Below, piece after piece: positions 44,111 through 52,386 of a stretch of 64,000 bases of DNA. This DNA comes from DASQPR01 sp963724705 (GTDB lineage: Bacteria; Actinomycetota; Actinomycetes; Mycobacteriales; Micromonosporaceae). Under the pieces are notes generated by a model that saw nothing but the letters and a program-made list of their open reading frames with translations, did not search any database and had not been told where the DNA came from. The position numbers and the translations under genes are program-made. Every line of letters begins with the position of its first letter. Position 1 is the stretch's first letter. The stretch lies in the NCBI GenBank assembly GCA_963724705.1, contig CAVRVS010000004.1, positions 1,054,001-1,118,000 of the forward strand. Direction: 5' to 3'.

Positions 44111-45598
44111 ATGACGAGCAGCATCGAGGCCACCTCGAGCGCAAACCAGATCGCTGTCGACGACCTCGGTTCTGAGGAAGACTTCCTCGCCGCGATCGAC
44201 GCGACAATCAAGTATTTCAACGATGGTGACATTGTCGAAGGCACCATCGTGAAGGTCGATCGGGACGAGGTCCTGCTCGACATCGGCTACAAGACCGAGG
44301 GCGTCATTCCCTCGCGCGAGCTGTCGATCAAGCACGATGTCGACCCGTCCGAGGTTGTCAAGGTCGGCGACCACGTCGAGGCCCTGGTTCTCCAGAAGGA
44401 GGACAAGGAAGGCCGCCTCATCCTGTCCAAGAAGCGCGCGCAGTACGAGCGGGCGTGGGGCACGATCGAAAAGATCAAGGAAGACGACGGCGTGGTCCGC
44501 GGCTCGGTCATCGAGGTCGTCAAGGGTGGTCTCATCATCGACATCGGGCTGCGCGGCTTCCTGCCGGCGTCGCTGGTGGAGATGCGTCGGGTACGTGACC
44601 TGCAGCCGTACGTGGGCCGGGAGCTCGAGGCGAAGATCATCGAGCTCGACAAGAACCGCAACAACGTGGTGCTGTCCCGCCGGGCCTACCTCGAGCAGAC
44701 GCAGTCCGAGGTGCGCACCGAGTTCCTCAACAAGCTCGCCAAGGGCCAGGTCCGCAAGGGTGTCGTGTCGAGCATCGTGAACTTCGGTGCGTTCGTCGAC
44801 CTCGGCGGCGTCGACGGTCTCGTCCACGTGTCCGAGCTGTCCTGGAAGCACATCGACCACCCGTCCGAGGTAGTCGAGGTCGGCATGGAGGTCGAGGTCG
44901 AGGTGCTCGACGTTGACCTCGATCGGGAGCGCGTGTCGCTCTCGCTCAAGGCGACCCAGGAAGACCCGTGGCGCCAGTTCGCCCGTACGCACGCGATCCA
45001 GCAGATCGTGCCGGGCAAGGTCACCAAGCTGGTGCCGTTCGGCGCGTTCGTGCGCGTCGACGACGGCATCGAGGGCCTGGTGCACATCTCCGAGCTGGCC
45101 GAGCGCCACGTGGAGATCCCGGAGCAGGTCGTGCAGGTCGGCTCGGACGTCATGGTCAAGGTCATCGACATCGACCTCGAGCGCCGTCGCATCTCGCTGT
45201 CGCTGAAGCAGGCGAACGAGGGCTTCGTCGAGGGCGAGGAGCATTTCGACCCGACGCTCTACGGCATGGCGGCGACGTACGACGCCGAGGGCAACTACGT
45301 CTACCCGGACGGCTTCGACCCGGAGACCGGCGAGTGGCTCGAGGGCTACGAGAAGCAGCGCGAACTGTGGGAGAAGCAGTACGCGGATGCCCGGGTTCGC
45401 TGGGAAGCGCACCAGAAGCAGGTCCAGTCCGCTCGCGCGGCCGAGGCGACGGCCGAAGCCGCACCTACCTCGGGCGGCGCTGCGTCGACCTCGACGCCGG
45501 CCGTGACGAAGGCTCCCGAGGAGCCGAGCGGCACGCTGGCAACGGACGAGGCGCTTGCCGCACTTCGCGAGAAGCTCGCGGGCGGCGGCAAGAGCTGA
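44111..45598 (+). CDS. rpsA: 30S ribosomal protein S1
   Basis: A 495-residue protein from ATG 44111 with four S1 RNA-binding domains, the actinobacterial arrangement. They begin near GDIVEGTIVKVDRDEVLLDIGYK, GVVRGSVIEVVKGGLIIDIGLRG, GQVRKGVVSSIVNFGAFVDLGG and GKVTKLVPFGAFVRVDDG. S1 holds mRNA on the small subunit and helps start translation of structured leaders. The C-terminal tail after residue 420 is Ala/Thr/Ser-rich with no fifth or sixth S1 domain. A strong terminator follows. Gene order around it matches Rv1630. Confidence 0.98.
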   Translation: MTSSIEATSSANQIAVDDLGSEEDFLAAIDATIKYFNDGDIVEGTIVKVDRDEVLLDIGYKTEGVIPSRELSIKHDVDPSEVVKVGDHVEALVLQKEDKEGRLILSKKRAQYERAWGTIEKIKEDDGVVRGSVIEVVKGGLIIDIGLRGFLPASLVEMRRVRDLQPYVGRELEAKIIELDKNRNNVVLSRRAYLEQTQSEVRTEFLNKLAKGQVRKGVVSSIVNFGAFVDLGGVDGLVHVSELSWKHIDHPSEVVEVGMEVEVEVLDVDLDRERVSLSLKATQEDPWRQFARTHAIQQIVPGKVTKLVPFGAFVRVDDGIEGLVHISELAERHVEIPEQVVQVGSDVMVKVIDIDLERRRISLSLKQANEGFVEGEEHFDPTLYGMAATYDAEGNYVYPDGFDPETGEWLEGYEKQRELWEKQYADARVRWEAHQKQVQSARAAEATAEAAPTSGGAASTSTPAVTKAPEEPSGTLATDEALAALREKLAGGGKS

Positions 45599-45613
45599 CG
45601 CTCTGACGCTGTA

Positions 45614-45646
45614 CGTGGCCCCACAGGATCGTTCTGTGGGGCCACG
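45614..45646 (+). terminator. rpsA terminator
   Basis: Thirteen-base perfect arms (45614-45626 and 45634-45646) with a seven-base loop begin 15 bases after the rpsA stop codon. Confidence 0.88.
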
Positions 45647-45654
45647 ACTGTGTT

Positions 45655-45741
45655 CTGGACTTGTGCGGGACTTGGCCGCCGCGAGCGCCGGTCGCCGGCC
45701 AGGGGCTGGATTTGTACGGAACTTGGCCGCCGTGAGCGCCG
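45655..45741. repeat. Two 36-bp direct repeats, period 51
   Basis: Copies at 45655-45690 and 45706-45741 differ at four positions, all transitions. They follow the rpsA terminator and look like a decayed tandem duplication in intergenic DNA. Confidence 0.75.
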
Positions 45742-45800
45742 CCGATCGGCGAACTTCCGTGCAATTGCGGACTGGGTCACCGCGGGCCGCGCACGACGGC

Positions 45801-46181
45801 TCAGAACGCTGTGCGCCCGACGCCCCGGTCCGGGCGCCCGCCGATCGTCCGTCGCCGGGCCAGGCGCTCCACACCCTGATCGATGGGCTGGGCTCGATGG
45901 CGCCCGGCCCGGGGCGGGTCGCGGTGTGCGCCGCCGATGGGCGCGCGCCCGCGCAATCCGTGTTCGGGGACGTCCGTCGATCCGATCAGTTCCGCGACGC
46001 TGGCCCCGATCCGGTGCCGCGGCACGGTAGGACGCGACCGTGTGTCATCCGCTTGCAGGTTGGCCGCGGGCCGTGGCGGAGAGGTCGGCGATGCGGTGGG
46101 GGACTGGTGAGGCACCGTCGATTCGGGGTGGGGCGTCCGCACTCGTACGGGTTCCGCGGGTACGGGCGGGACTTTTTCCAT
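45801..46181 (-). CDS. Hypothetical protein, Pro/Arg-rich (126 aa)
   Basis: From ATG 46181, with GGAGAAT six bases upstream, the frame gives a product beginning MEKVPPVPAEPVRVRTP. A Pro/Thr-rich first half leads to RHRIGASVAELIGSTDVPEHGL, a short amphipathic stretch, and an Arg-rich end. Third positions are mostly G/C. It occupies the position of the minus-strand gene Rv1632c between rpsA and coaE in M. tuberculosis, but I cannot show homology. The opposite strand also stays open here, so non-coding remains possible. Confidence 0.5.
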   Translation of the reverse strand: MEKVPPVPAEPVRVRTPHPESTVPHQSPTASPTSPPRPAANLQADDTRSRPTVPRHRIGASVAELIGSTDVPEHGLRGRAPIGGAHRDPPRAGRHRAQPIDQGVERLARRRTIGGRPDRGVGRTAF

Positions 46182-46295
46182 GATTCTCCGCTCCTGAGCC
46201 GTTGGCACGATAAGCCGCAAACCACACCAATAGCGTCAGGCGCGCCGCATGGTCGCGCCCGACGTCATGACGACCGGTACGGGTATGGTTCGCAC

Positions 46296-46889
46296 GTGCT
46301 GATGGTGGGTCTGACCGGCGGAATCGGTGCCGGCAAGAGCGCAGTGGCGCAGCGTCTCGCCGAGCTGGGCGCCGTGATCATCGACGCCGACACGCTGGCT
46401 CGCGAGGTCGTCGAACCTGGCACCGATGGGATCGCAGAGGTCGTCGCCGCGTTCGGCGCGACCGTCCTTCGACCGGACGGTTCGATCGACCGTCCGGCTC
46501 TCGGGCGCATCGTCTTCGACGACCCGCAGGCGCGCGCACGTCTCGAAGGCATCGTCCATCCGCGCGTCCGCGCCCGTACGGCCGAGATCGTCGCGGCCGC
46601 GGCTCCGGACGCCGTCGTCGTCAACGACGTACCGCTGCTGGTGGAAGCGGGTCTCCACCGGGCGTACGACGTGGTGATCGTGGTCGAGGCGGCCGAAAGC
46701 GTGCGCGTGGCGCGGCTGGTCGCGGACCGGGGCATGACCGAGTCGGATGCGCGAGCACGCATCGCGGCCCAAGCCACCGACGATCAGCGGCGTGCCGTCG
46801 CCGACGTGGTGATCGTCAACAACGGCCGCCGTGACGAGCTGAACGACCAGGTCGACGTCGTGTGGCGGGAGCGCCTGCACAACCGATGA
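46296..46889 (+). CDS. coaE: Dephospho-CoA kinase
   Basis: A 197-residue kinase for the last step of coenzyme A synthesis. The P-loop is GLTGGIGAGKS (5-15). IDADTLAREVVEPGT carries the conserved Asp of the substrate site. VNDVPLLVEAGL and the lid-side ADRGMTESDARARIAAQ are family features. The GTG at 46296 follows TATGGT by six bases without a ribosome site (leaderless). Longer upstream extensions have no motif and run antisense to the Pro-rich gene. It lacks the C-terminal GrpB-like domain of mycobacterial CoaE. Confidence 0.96.
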   Translation: MLMVGLTGGIGAGKSAVAQRLAELGAVIIDADTLAREVVEPGTDGIAEVVAAFGATVLRPDGSIDRPALGRIVFDDPQARARLEGIVHPRVRARTAEIVAAAAPDAVVVNDVPLLVEAGLHRAYDVVIVVEAAESVRVARLVADRGMTESDARARIAAQATDDQRRAVADVVIVNNGRRDELNDQVDVVWRERLHNR

Positions 46890-46977
46890 CGTCCCGGCGC
46901 GCCGGATGACAGATGTCATGGCCGCGACGTGCCGGCGCACACTGGTCAAGCAACGTCGGGCGGGACATCCTGGTGCC

Positions 46978-48321
46978 ATGGTTTCCACGTCCCTGCCGCC
47001 GGCGGACGTCTCCGGCCGCAGTGCGGCGCCGGCAACCCCGCACGTGTCGACCGCCCCGCCGGCGCCGACGACCCCGGCAAGCCCGGCGGCGCCGACGCCG
47101 ACGTCCCCGGCGCCGACCTCCCCGGCAAGCCAGGCGATCCCGGCTTCCCGTGCCCGGGCGCTCTGGGACGGCGTACGCAGCGCCTACACCGACATCTTCG
47201 TCGACGATTGGGGACCACGCCGCTGGATGCGTGCCCGCATCTTCAGTCTGTTGTTCTTGCTGTTCCTCATCGGCCCGATCAGGTCTGTCGTCCACTCTGA
47301 CTGGTCGGTGCCGCATCGCATCGTGGCGATCGCCGGCATCGTTGTCTTCGCCGTGTGCTTCGGATCGGTCGTGTGGCGTAACACGCCGGCGCTGCATCGC
47401 AACCGGACTCCGTACACGGTGGCTCTCGCGGTCGCCATCGGCATCGGGCTGGTAGCCGCCGGCGTCGACGGGCTCACGAGCTTGTCGATCTTTACGATCG
47501 CCATGTTGTTGTTCAATTTCGGTCACCGTGTCTGGCTTCCGATCGTTGCGGCGGTGCCGGTGGGCGCGGTCATCGTCGACGTCGTCATCGTCGGGGATTC
47601 GTTTCGCGACGCCGTGGAGCTCGCGGTGCCGATCCTGCTGGTCGGGGTCGTCCAGGCCGCGTTCTATCAGCAGATCCGGGCCAAGGTCGAGCTGACGCGG
47701 GCGCGCACCGACCTCGCCCGGCTGGCGGTGAGTGAGGAACGCCTGCGGATCGCGCGCGATCTGCACGACATTCTGGGACAGCGACTGTCGGCTGTTTCGC
47801 TGAAGGCCGAGCTAGCCGCCCGCCTCGTCGAGCGCGACCCGACTCGCGCCGCGACCGAAATGGGCGAGGTGGCCGCCGTGGCCCGTGCGGCGCTCAGCGA
47901 CGTCCGGGAGACCGTGTCCGGCTACCGCGCCCTCACGCTGGCCACCGAGATCGAAACCGCCCGCGCGTTGCTGACCGCCGCCGGTGTGCCGGTCGAGGTC
48001 ACATGCGGCGGGGATCCATTGCCGGAATCGCTCGACGAGTGTGCCGGCGCGGTGGTGCGCGAGGCCGTCACCAACGTGATCCGGCACGCCGGCGCCGGCC
48101 GCTGCGCGATTCAGATCGGCCGCGAGTCCGGCGCCGTCGTGGTCGAGGTTCGCGACACCGGCACGGGTACGGGCGGACCGATAGCCGCCAGCGTCGCGTA
48201 CGGCAACGGCCTGACCGGGCTGGCGGAACGCGTCGAGCGGGTCGGCGGGATCCTGTGGATCGGCCGCGAGCGCGATCAGTTCGTCGTCCGCGCGACGATG
48301 CCGTCCGGCGCGCTCGCGTGA
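46978..48321 (+). CDS. NarL-type sensor histidine kinase
   Basis: A 447-residue membrane kinase from ATG 46978. Residues 1-60 are a Pro/Ala/Thr/Ser-rich disordered segment. About five TM helices follow (ARIFSLLFLLFLIGPI, IVAIAGIVVFAVCF, VALAVAIGIGLVAAGV, then IFTIAMLLFNF and VPVGAVIVDVVIV). The HisKA_3 box is RIARDLHDILGQRLSAVSLKAEL with phospho-acceptor His263. The HATPase domain has VREAVTNVIRHAGA (N box), VVVEVRDTGTG (G1) and GNGLTGLAERVERVGG (G2). It overlaps the response regulator gene by four bases (GTGA). Signal unknown; the DesK-like layout suggests membrane state. Confidence 0.93.
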   Translation: MVSTSLPPADVSGRSAAPATPHVSTAPPAPTTPASPAAPTPTSPAPTSPASQAIPASRARALWDGVRSAYTDIFVDDWGPRRWMRARIFSLLFLLFLIGPIRSVVHSDWSVPHRIVAIAGIVVFAVCFGSVVWRNTPALHRNRTPYTVALAVAIGIGLVAAGVDGLTSLSIFTIAMLLFNFGHRVWLPIVAAVPVGAVIVDVVIVGDSFRDAVELAVPILLVGVVQAAFYQQIRAKVELTRARTDLARLAVSEERLRIARDLHDILGQRLSAVSLKAELAARLVERDPTRAATEMGEVAAVARAALSDVRETVSGYRALTLATEIETARALLTAAGVPVEVTCGGDPLPESLDECAGAVVREAVTNVIRHAGAGRCAIQIGRESGAVVVEVRDTGTGTGGPIAASVAYGNGLTGLAERVERVGGILWIGRERDQFVVRATMPSGALA

Positions 48322-48923
48322 TCCGGATCCTGCTCGCCGACGACCAGCACTTGGTTCGCGGTGCGCTTGCCGCGCTGCTGGCGCTGGAGGACGACTTCGA
48401 GGTCGTCGCATCGGTCGCGGACGGTTCAGCGGCCGTACGCGCCGCCGTCGAACACAAGCCGGATGTCGCGCTGCTGGATGTCGAGATGCCTGGCCTCGAC
48501 GGCGTGTCGGCGACTCGTGAGATCCGGTCGCACGCGCCGGGCGTACGGGTGATGATCCTGACGACGTTCGGCCGCCCCGGGTATCTGCGACGCGCGATGG
48601 ACGCGGGCGCGCGCGGGTTCATGGTCAAGGACGCGCCGCCGGATCGGTTGGCCGACGCCGTGCGTCAGGTGCACGGCGGTCGGACGGTGGTCGACCCGGC
48701 GCTCGCGGTGGCTTCCCTGTCGTCAGGGGCGAATCCGCTGACCGATCGCGAGGCGGATGCACTGCGTGCGGCCGAGGACGGCGGCACGGTTGCCGATATC
48801 GCCCGCGTGTTGATCCTCTCCGAGGGCACGGTGCGCAACTACCTGTCGGCGGCGATCGGCAAGACCGGCGCCCGGACGCGCGCGGAGGCGGCGCGCGTGG
48901 CGCGCGACAACGGCTGGCTCTGA
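48318..48923 (+). CDS. NarL/LuxR-family response regulator
   Basis: A 201-residue regulator translated from a GTG inside the kinase stop region. The receiver has IRILLADDQHLVRGAL, phospho-acceptor Asp54 in ALLDVEMPG, LTTFGRPGYL and FMVKDAPP. The C-terminal LuxR HTH is LTDREADALRAAEDGGTVADIARVL followed by SEGTVRNYLSAAIGKTGARTR. It would be phosphorylated by the partner kinase. Targets are unknown. Many DesR-like pairs share this HTH form. Confidence 0.95.
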   Translation: MIRILLADDQHLVRGALAALLALEDDFEVVASVADGSAAVRAAVEHKPDVALLDVEMPGLDGVSATREIRSHAPGVRVMILTTFGRPGYLRRAMDAGARGFMVKDAPPDRLADAVRQVHGGRTVVDPALAVASLSSGANPLTDREADALRAAEDGGTVADIARVLILSEGTVRNYLSAAIGKTGARTRAEAARVARDNGWL

Positions 48924-49374
48924 TGCGTCCAATGGGGCATTGGATGGACCTCGATGCGTGGGGAGATTGAGGGGACAGAATCCCGCGCGTGGTCCGGGCG
49001 GCATTCGGCTCCGGACCCATGCGGCGCCTAGACGCAGAAAGGACGCTCGCGGCGGCCGGTCTGCGCTCATCGCGCGACCGCGGTCGGGCTGCGCTCTCCG
49101 GTAGACCCGAGGCTGCACACCCCCGCGCCAAGCGGACCGGCCGGTGTGGAGGTCCGGTCCTCGTGGTCGGCCGCCGCGAGCGGCCTACGTTATGACGGTA
49201 GCCCCGGTGTGGCCCACGGCACAATGGAATTCATCGACTCCGGTGACGGTCGCTGTGCCACCGTTTGCCGTACCGCGGAAACGGTTCGTACGACCCGCGG
49301 TGGTTGCGGTGCGCGATGTGCCTTCGCGTCGCCTGTGGCCAGGAAATGTCTGACCCCACGGGTACGTTGAAAGC
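48924..49374. other. Intergenic region upstream of uvrB
   Basis: These 451 bases lie between the response regulator and uvrB on the same strand. Short frames here show no ribosome sites or motifs. A palindromic core TCGTACGA near 49287 and a -10-like TACGTT at 49190-49195 are visible, but I found no clear mycobacterial-type LexA box. The functional uvrB -10 is TACGTT at 49363-49368. Confidence 0.5.
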
Positions 49375-51504
49375 ATGGTGCTCGACATTCCCCGCCTGGA
49401 TAACCGCTTCGAAGTCATCAGCGACTACCGTCCGTCCGGAGATCAACCGACGGCGATCGACGACCTCGAACGCCGGGTTCGTCGTGGCGACCGGCACACG
49501 GTGCTCCTCGGTGCGACCGGGACCGGCAAGAGTGCCACGACGGCGTGGCTGATCGAGCGGATGCAGCGCCCGACCCTCGTAATGGCACCGAACAAGACGC
49601 TTGCGGCGCAACTCGCGAAGGAGTTCCGTGAGCTGCTGCCGAACAACGCAGTCGAATACTTCGTGAGCTACTACGACTACTACCAGCCCGAGGCTTACAT
49701 CCCGCAGACCGACACCTATATCGAGAAGGATTCGTCGATCAACGACGAGGTCGAGCGGCTCCGGCACTCGACGACGATGTCGCTGCTGACCCGGCGTGAC
49801 GTGATCGTCGTCGCGACGGTGAGCGCGATCTATGGTCTAGGCACGCCGCAGGAGTATGTCGACCAGGCGGTCCGGCTGAAGGTCGGTCAGGAGATCGAGC
49901 GCGATTCCCTGCTCCGCCGGCTGGTCGATATCCAATACGCCCGCAACGATCTCGCGTTCCAGCGCGGCACGTTCCGCGTCCGGGGTGACACGATGGAGAT
50001 CATTCCGGCCTACGAGGAGCTGGCGATCCGGGTCGAGTTCTTCGGCGACGAAGTCGAGAAGCTCTACTACTTGCATCCGCTGACCGGCGACGTGATCCGC
50101 GAGGCCGACGAGCTGATGATCTTCCCGGCGTCGCACTACGCGGCCGGGCCGGAGCGGATGGAACGCACCATCCGCGACATCGAGGCCGAGTTGGCGGAGC
50201 GCCTCGACGAGCTGGAGAAGCAGAACAAGCTGCTCGAGGCGCAGCGGTTACGGATGCGCACGACCTACGACATCGAGATGATGCGGCAGGTCGGCTTCTG
50301 TTCCGGGATCGAGAACTACTCGATGCACATCGACGGGCGCACCTACGGCGAGCCGCCGAATTGCCTGCTCGACTACTTCCCGGACGACTTCCTCACCGTC
50401 ATCGACGAGTCGCACGTGACCGTCCCGCAGATCGGCGGGATGTATGAAGGCGATGCCTCCCGCAAGCGGATGCTGGTCGACCACGGGTTCCGGCTTCCCT
50501 CGGCGAAGGACAACCGGCCGCTGCGCTTCGACGAGTTCATCGAGCGCGTCGGCCAGATGGTGTTCCTGTCCGCGACGCCGGGACCCTGGGAGCTGACGCA
50601 GTCGCAGGGCGAGTTTGTCGAGCAGGTGATCCGGCCAACCGGCCTGGTCGATCCGCAGGTCGTCGTCAAGCCGACGAAGGGCCAGATCGATGACTTGATG
50701 GGCGAGATCCGGGACCGTACTGACCGGGACGAGCGCGTGCTTGTCACGACGCTCACCAAGAAGATGGCCGAGGATCTCACCGACTATCTCCTCGAACACG
50801 GCATCCGTGTGCGCTACCTGCATTCCGAGGTGGACACTCTGCGACGGGTCGAACTGCTGTCGGAGCTGCGCAAGGGTGAGTTCGACGTGCTCGTCGGCAT
50901 CAACCTGCTTCGCGAGGGCCTCGACCTGCCCGAGGTGTCGCTGGTCGCGATCCTCGACGCCGACAAGGAGGGCTTCCTGCGCAGCGGCACGTCGTTGATC
51001 CAGACGATCGGCCGTGCCGCCCGCAACGTGTCCGGCGAGGTTCACATGTACGCCGACAAGATGACGCCGTCGATGGCGAACGCGATCGACGAGACGAATC
51101 GACGTCGGGCCAAGCAGGTGGCGTACAACGAAGAGCGTGGCGTTTCACCAGAGCCGTTGCGCAAGCGGATCCACGACCTGCTCGACGACATCTACCGCGA
51201 CGCCGAGGATACCGAGGCGGCCATCGGACACGGCCCAGGCGGCGCGATCGTCGGCGGCAGTGGTCGCCAGATGTCACGGGGCAAGGCGCCGGTGCCGGAG
51301 ACGCGCAGTCGCCGGAGCCGGGCAGCGACGCCGTCGTCGGCCGGTATGGCCCGCTCCGATCTCGCGCAGCTGATCCAAGACCTCAACGACCAGATGCTCG
51401 GCGCGGCTCGGGAGCTGCAGTTCGAGTTGGCGGCGCGCATTCGCGACGAGATCGGGACACTCAAGAAAGAGCTACGTGACATGGACGTTGCCGGCGTTCG
51501 TTGA
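49375..51504 (+). CDS. uvrB: UvrABC excision nuclease subunit B
   Basis: A 709-residue helicase-like DNA-damage verification subunit of nucleotide excision repair. Walker A is GATGTGKS (46-53). The beta-hairpin that probes damage is VSYYDYYQPEAYIPQTDTYIEK. The DEAD-like box is LTVIDESHV. Motifs V and VI read GINLLREGLDLPEVSLVAILDADKEG and QTIGRAARN. The C-terminal UVR domain (LIQDLNDQMLGAARELQFELAARIRDEI) binds UvrC. The ATG follows TACGTT by six bases (leaderless pattern). A long inverted repeat terminates it. Order coaE-uvrB agrees with Rv1631-Rv1633. Confidence 0.98.
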   Translation: MVLDIPRLDNRFEVISDYRPSGDQPTAIDDLERRVRRGDRHTVLLGATGTGKSATTAWLIERMQRPTLVMAPNKTLAAQLAKEFRELLPNNAVEYFVSYYDYYQPEAYIPQTDTYIEKDSSINDEVERLRHSTTMSLLTRRDVIVVATVSAIYGLGTPQEYVDQAVRLKVGQEIERDSLLRRLVDIQYARNDLAFQRGTFRVRGDTMEIIPAYEELAIRVEFFGDEVEKLYYLHPLTGDVIREADELMIFPASHYAAGPERMERTIRDIEAELAERLDELEKQNKLLEAQRLRMRTTYDIEMMRQVGFCSGIENYSMHIDGRTYGEPPNCLLDYFPDDFLTVIDESHVTVPQIGGMYEGDASRKRMLVDHGFRLPSAKDNRPLRFDEFIERVGQMVFLSATPGPWELTQSQGEFVEQVIRPTGLVDPQVVVKPTKGQIDDLMGEIRDRTDRDERVLVTTLTKKMAEDLTDYLLEHGIRVRYLHSEVDTLRRVELLSELRKGEFDVLVGINLLREGLDLPEVSLVAILDADKEGFLRSGTSLIQTIGRAARNVSGEVHMYADKMTPSMANAIDETNRRRAKQVAYNEERGVSPEPLRKRIHDLLDDIYRDAEDTEAAIGHGPGGAIVGGSGRQMSRGKAPVPETRSRRSRAATPSSAGMARSDLAQLIQDLNDQMLGAARELQFELAARIRDEIGTLKKELRDMDVAGVR

Positions 51505-51514
51505 GTTGCGTTCA

Positions 51515-51588
51515 GGGCGGGGCCCCTGCATCCCCACTCGACTTTGAGGAGCCTTTTAGGTCTTCGTGGGGACGCAGGGGCCCCGCCC
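51515..51588. terminator. Long inverted repeat after uvrB
   Basis: Arms of 23 bases (51515-51537 and 51566-51588) pair at all but one position across a 28-base loop. It begins 11 bases after the uvrB stop. The length and large loop are unusual for a simple terminator, though termination for both uvrB and the convergent ABM gene is the likely role. Confidence 0.75.
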
Positions 51589-51676
51589 CGTTCGTAGTCG
51601 CGCGAATCGCGAGGTTTCGAGCTTTCGCGGTTACGTGATATCGGGACGGTCACGTGGTGCGGACGGTGGGTGTTGG

Positions 51677-51970
51677 CTAGCTCGTCACGTCGGAGAAGTG
51701 CTCTACGACTGGGGGAGTGGCGAAGTGAGGGCCGAGGAGGCCGCGCCAGGTGGTGAAGCGCTCGGTCGCACGGAAGTTCTGCTCGTGAGCCTCGACCGAA
51801 TCCCACTCGACCAGCAGCACGAAGCGGGACGGCGATTCGATGCCTTGCGTCATGCGTACCGACCGGCAGCCGGGCGTCGTTACTAGCGTTTCGCGCGCCT
51901 TGGCGTACGCGGCGGTGAAGTCCGCCTCCTGACCGGGCGTCACGTTGATCAGAGCAACCTCGAGCACCAT
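51677..51970 (-). CDS. Antibiotic biosynthesis monooxygenase-family protein
   Basis: A 97-residue ABM-domain protein from ATG 51970. It starts VLEVALINVTPGQEADFTAAY; the core has GCRSVRMTQGIESPSRFVLLVEWDS, then EAHEQNFRATERFTTWRGLLGPHF, typical of the family's dimeric barrel with the conserved His and Trp. A GGAG motif lies very close to the start codon. It is unrelated in sequence detail to the other ABM protein in the window (35.0 kb). Substrate unknown. Confidence 0.9.
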   Translation of the reverse strand: MVLEVALINVTPGQEADFTAAYAKARETLVTTPGCRSVRMTQGIESPSRFVLLVEWDSVEAHEQNFRATERFTTWRGLLGPHFATPPVVEHFSDVTS

Positions 51971-52064
51971 GCTCCGCAGCCTGCCACGCCCCGTCGCTAT
52001 CGCCGCGAGCGGGTAGCCACGCCGTCGGCCACGTGCATGCCGGAGGCGCCGATTTCCGGCCAAA

Positions 52065-52118
52065 ACTTCACCGCACTCGGGGCTTCAACGTGATGGGTAG
52101 GCCCGAATGCGGTGAAGT
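52065..52118. repeat. Imperfect 17-bp inverted repeat
   Basis: Arms 52065-52081 and 52102-52118 pair with one mismatch across a 20-base loop, between the divergent ABM and terC genes and about 90 bases before the riboswitch. It may be a terminator or a protein-binding element. Confidence 0.55.
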
Positions 52119-52208
52119 CATTGAGATCTCGACGCCGTCGACACGCTGTGACCGGTGCAATATGCCAGCTGATTACCCAAATCGGGCTACGTAGGGGAGA
52201 ATGGTGAT

Positions 52209-52381
52209 CCAGGAGGGGAGTATCCCCTAAGCGACGGCGTCGTCAACACGGTGCCGATCGAGTGCGTCAACCACGTTCGCGTGGCGGCGCATCGGTCGCC
52301 CCGGCTCCGTCGGCCGATGAGCTGGTCACCACAGCCATCGGTGAGAGAGACCTCCGGTCTGACATCTACGTCAACCGGAGG
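52209..52381 (+). ncRNA. yybP-ykoY (Mn2+) riboswitch with anti-Shine-Dalgarno switch
   Basis: The leader shows the conserved yybP-ykoY blocks: GGGGAGTATCCCCTAAGCGACGG near the 5' side and GGTGAGAGAGACCTCCGG at the 3' side, with a variable middle. The 5' strand of P1 (52209-52216) pairs with CCTCCGG (52351-52357) with one bulged A. The same CCTCCGG can pair perfectly with CCGGAGG at 52375-52381, which is the terC ribosome site. Metal binding would lock P1 and free the ribosome site. This family senses Mn2+ and usually controls Mn exporters, consistent with the TerC protein downstream. Confidence 0.88.
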
Positions 52382-52386
52382 CCTGA

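Noticed and set aside
45555..46295. Upstream extension of coaE by about 247 codons
   Set aside because: The extension begins inside rpsA, runs through its terminator and has no coding bias or motif. The GTG at 46296 gives the normal CoaE length.
49270..49300. LexA (SOS) box before uvrB
   Set aside because: Only a short TCGTACGA palindrome is present. It does not match the actinobacterial consensus with GAAC and GTTC half-sites.
49144..49353. 69-codon frame upstream of uvrB
   Set aside because: No ribosome site and no motif. It appears to be chance open sequence.
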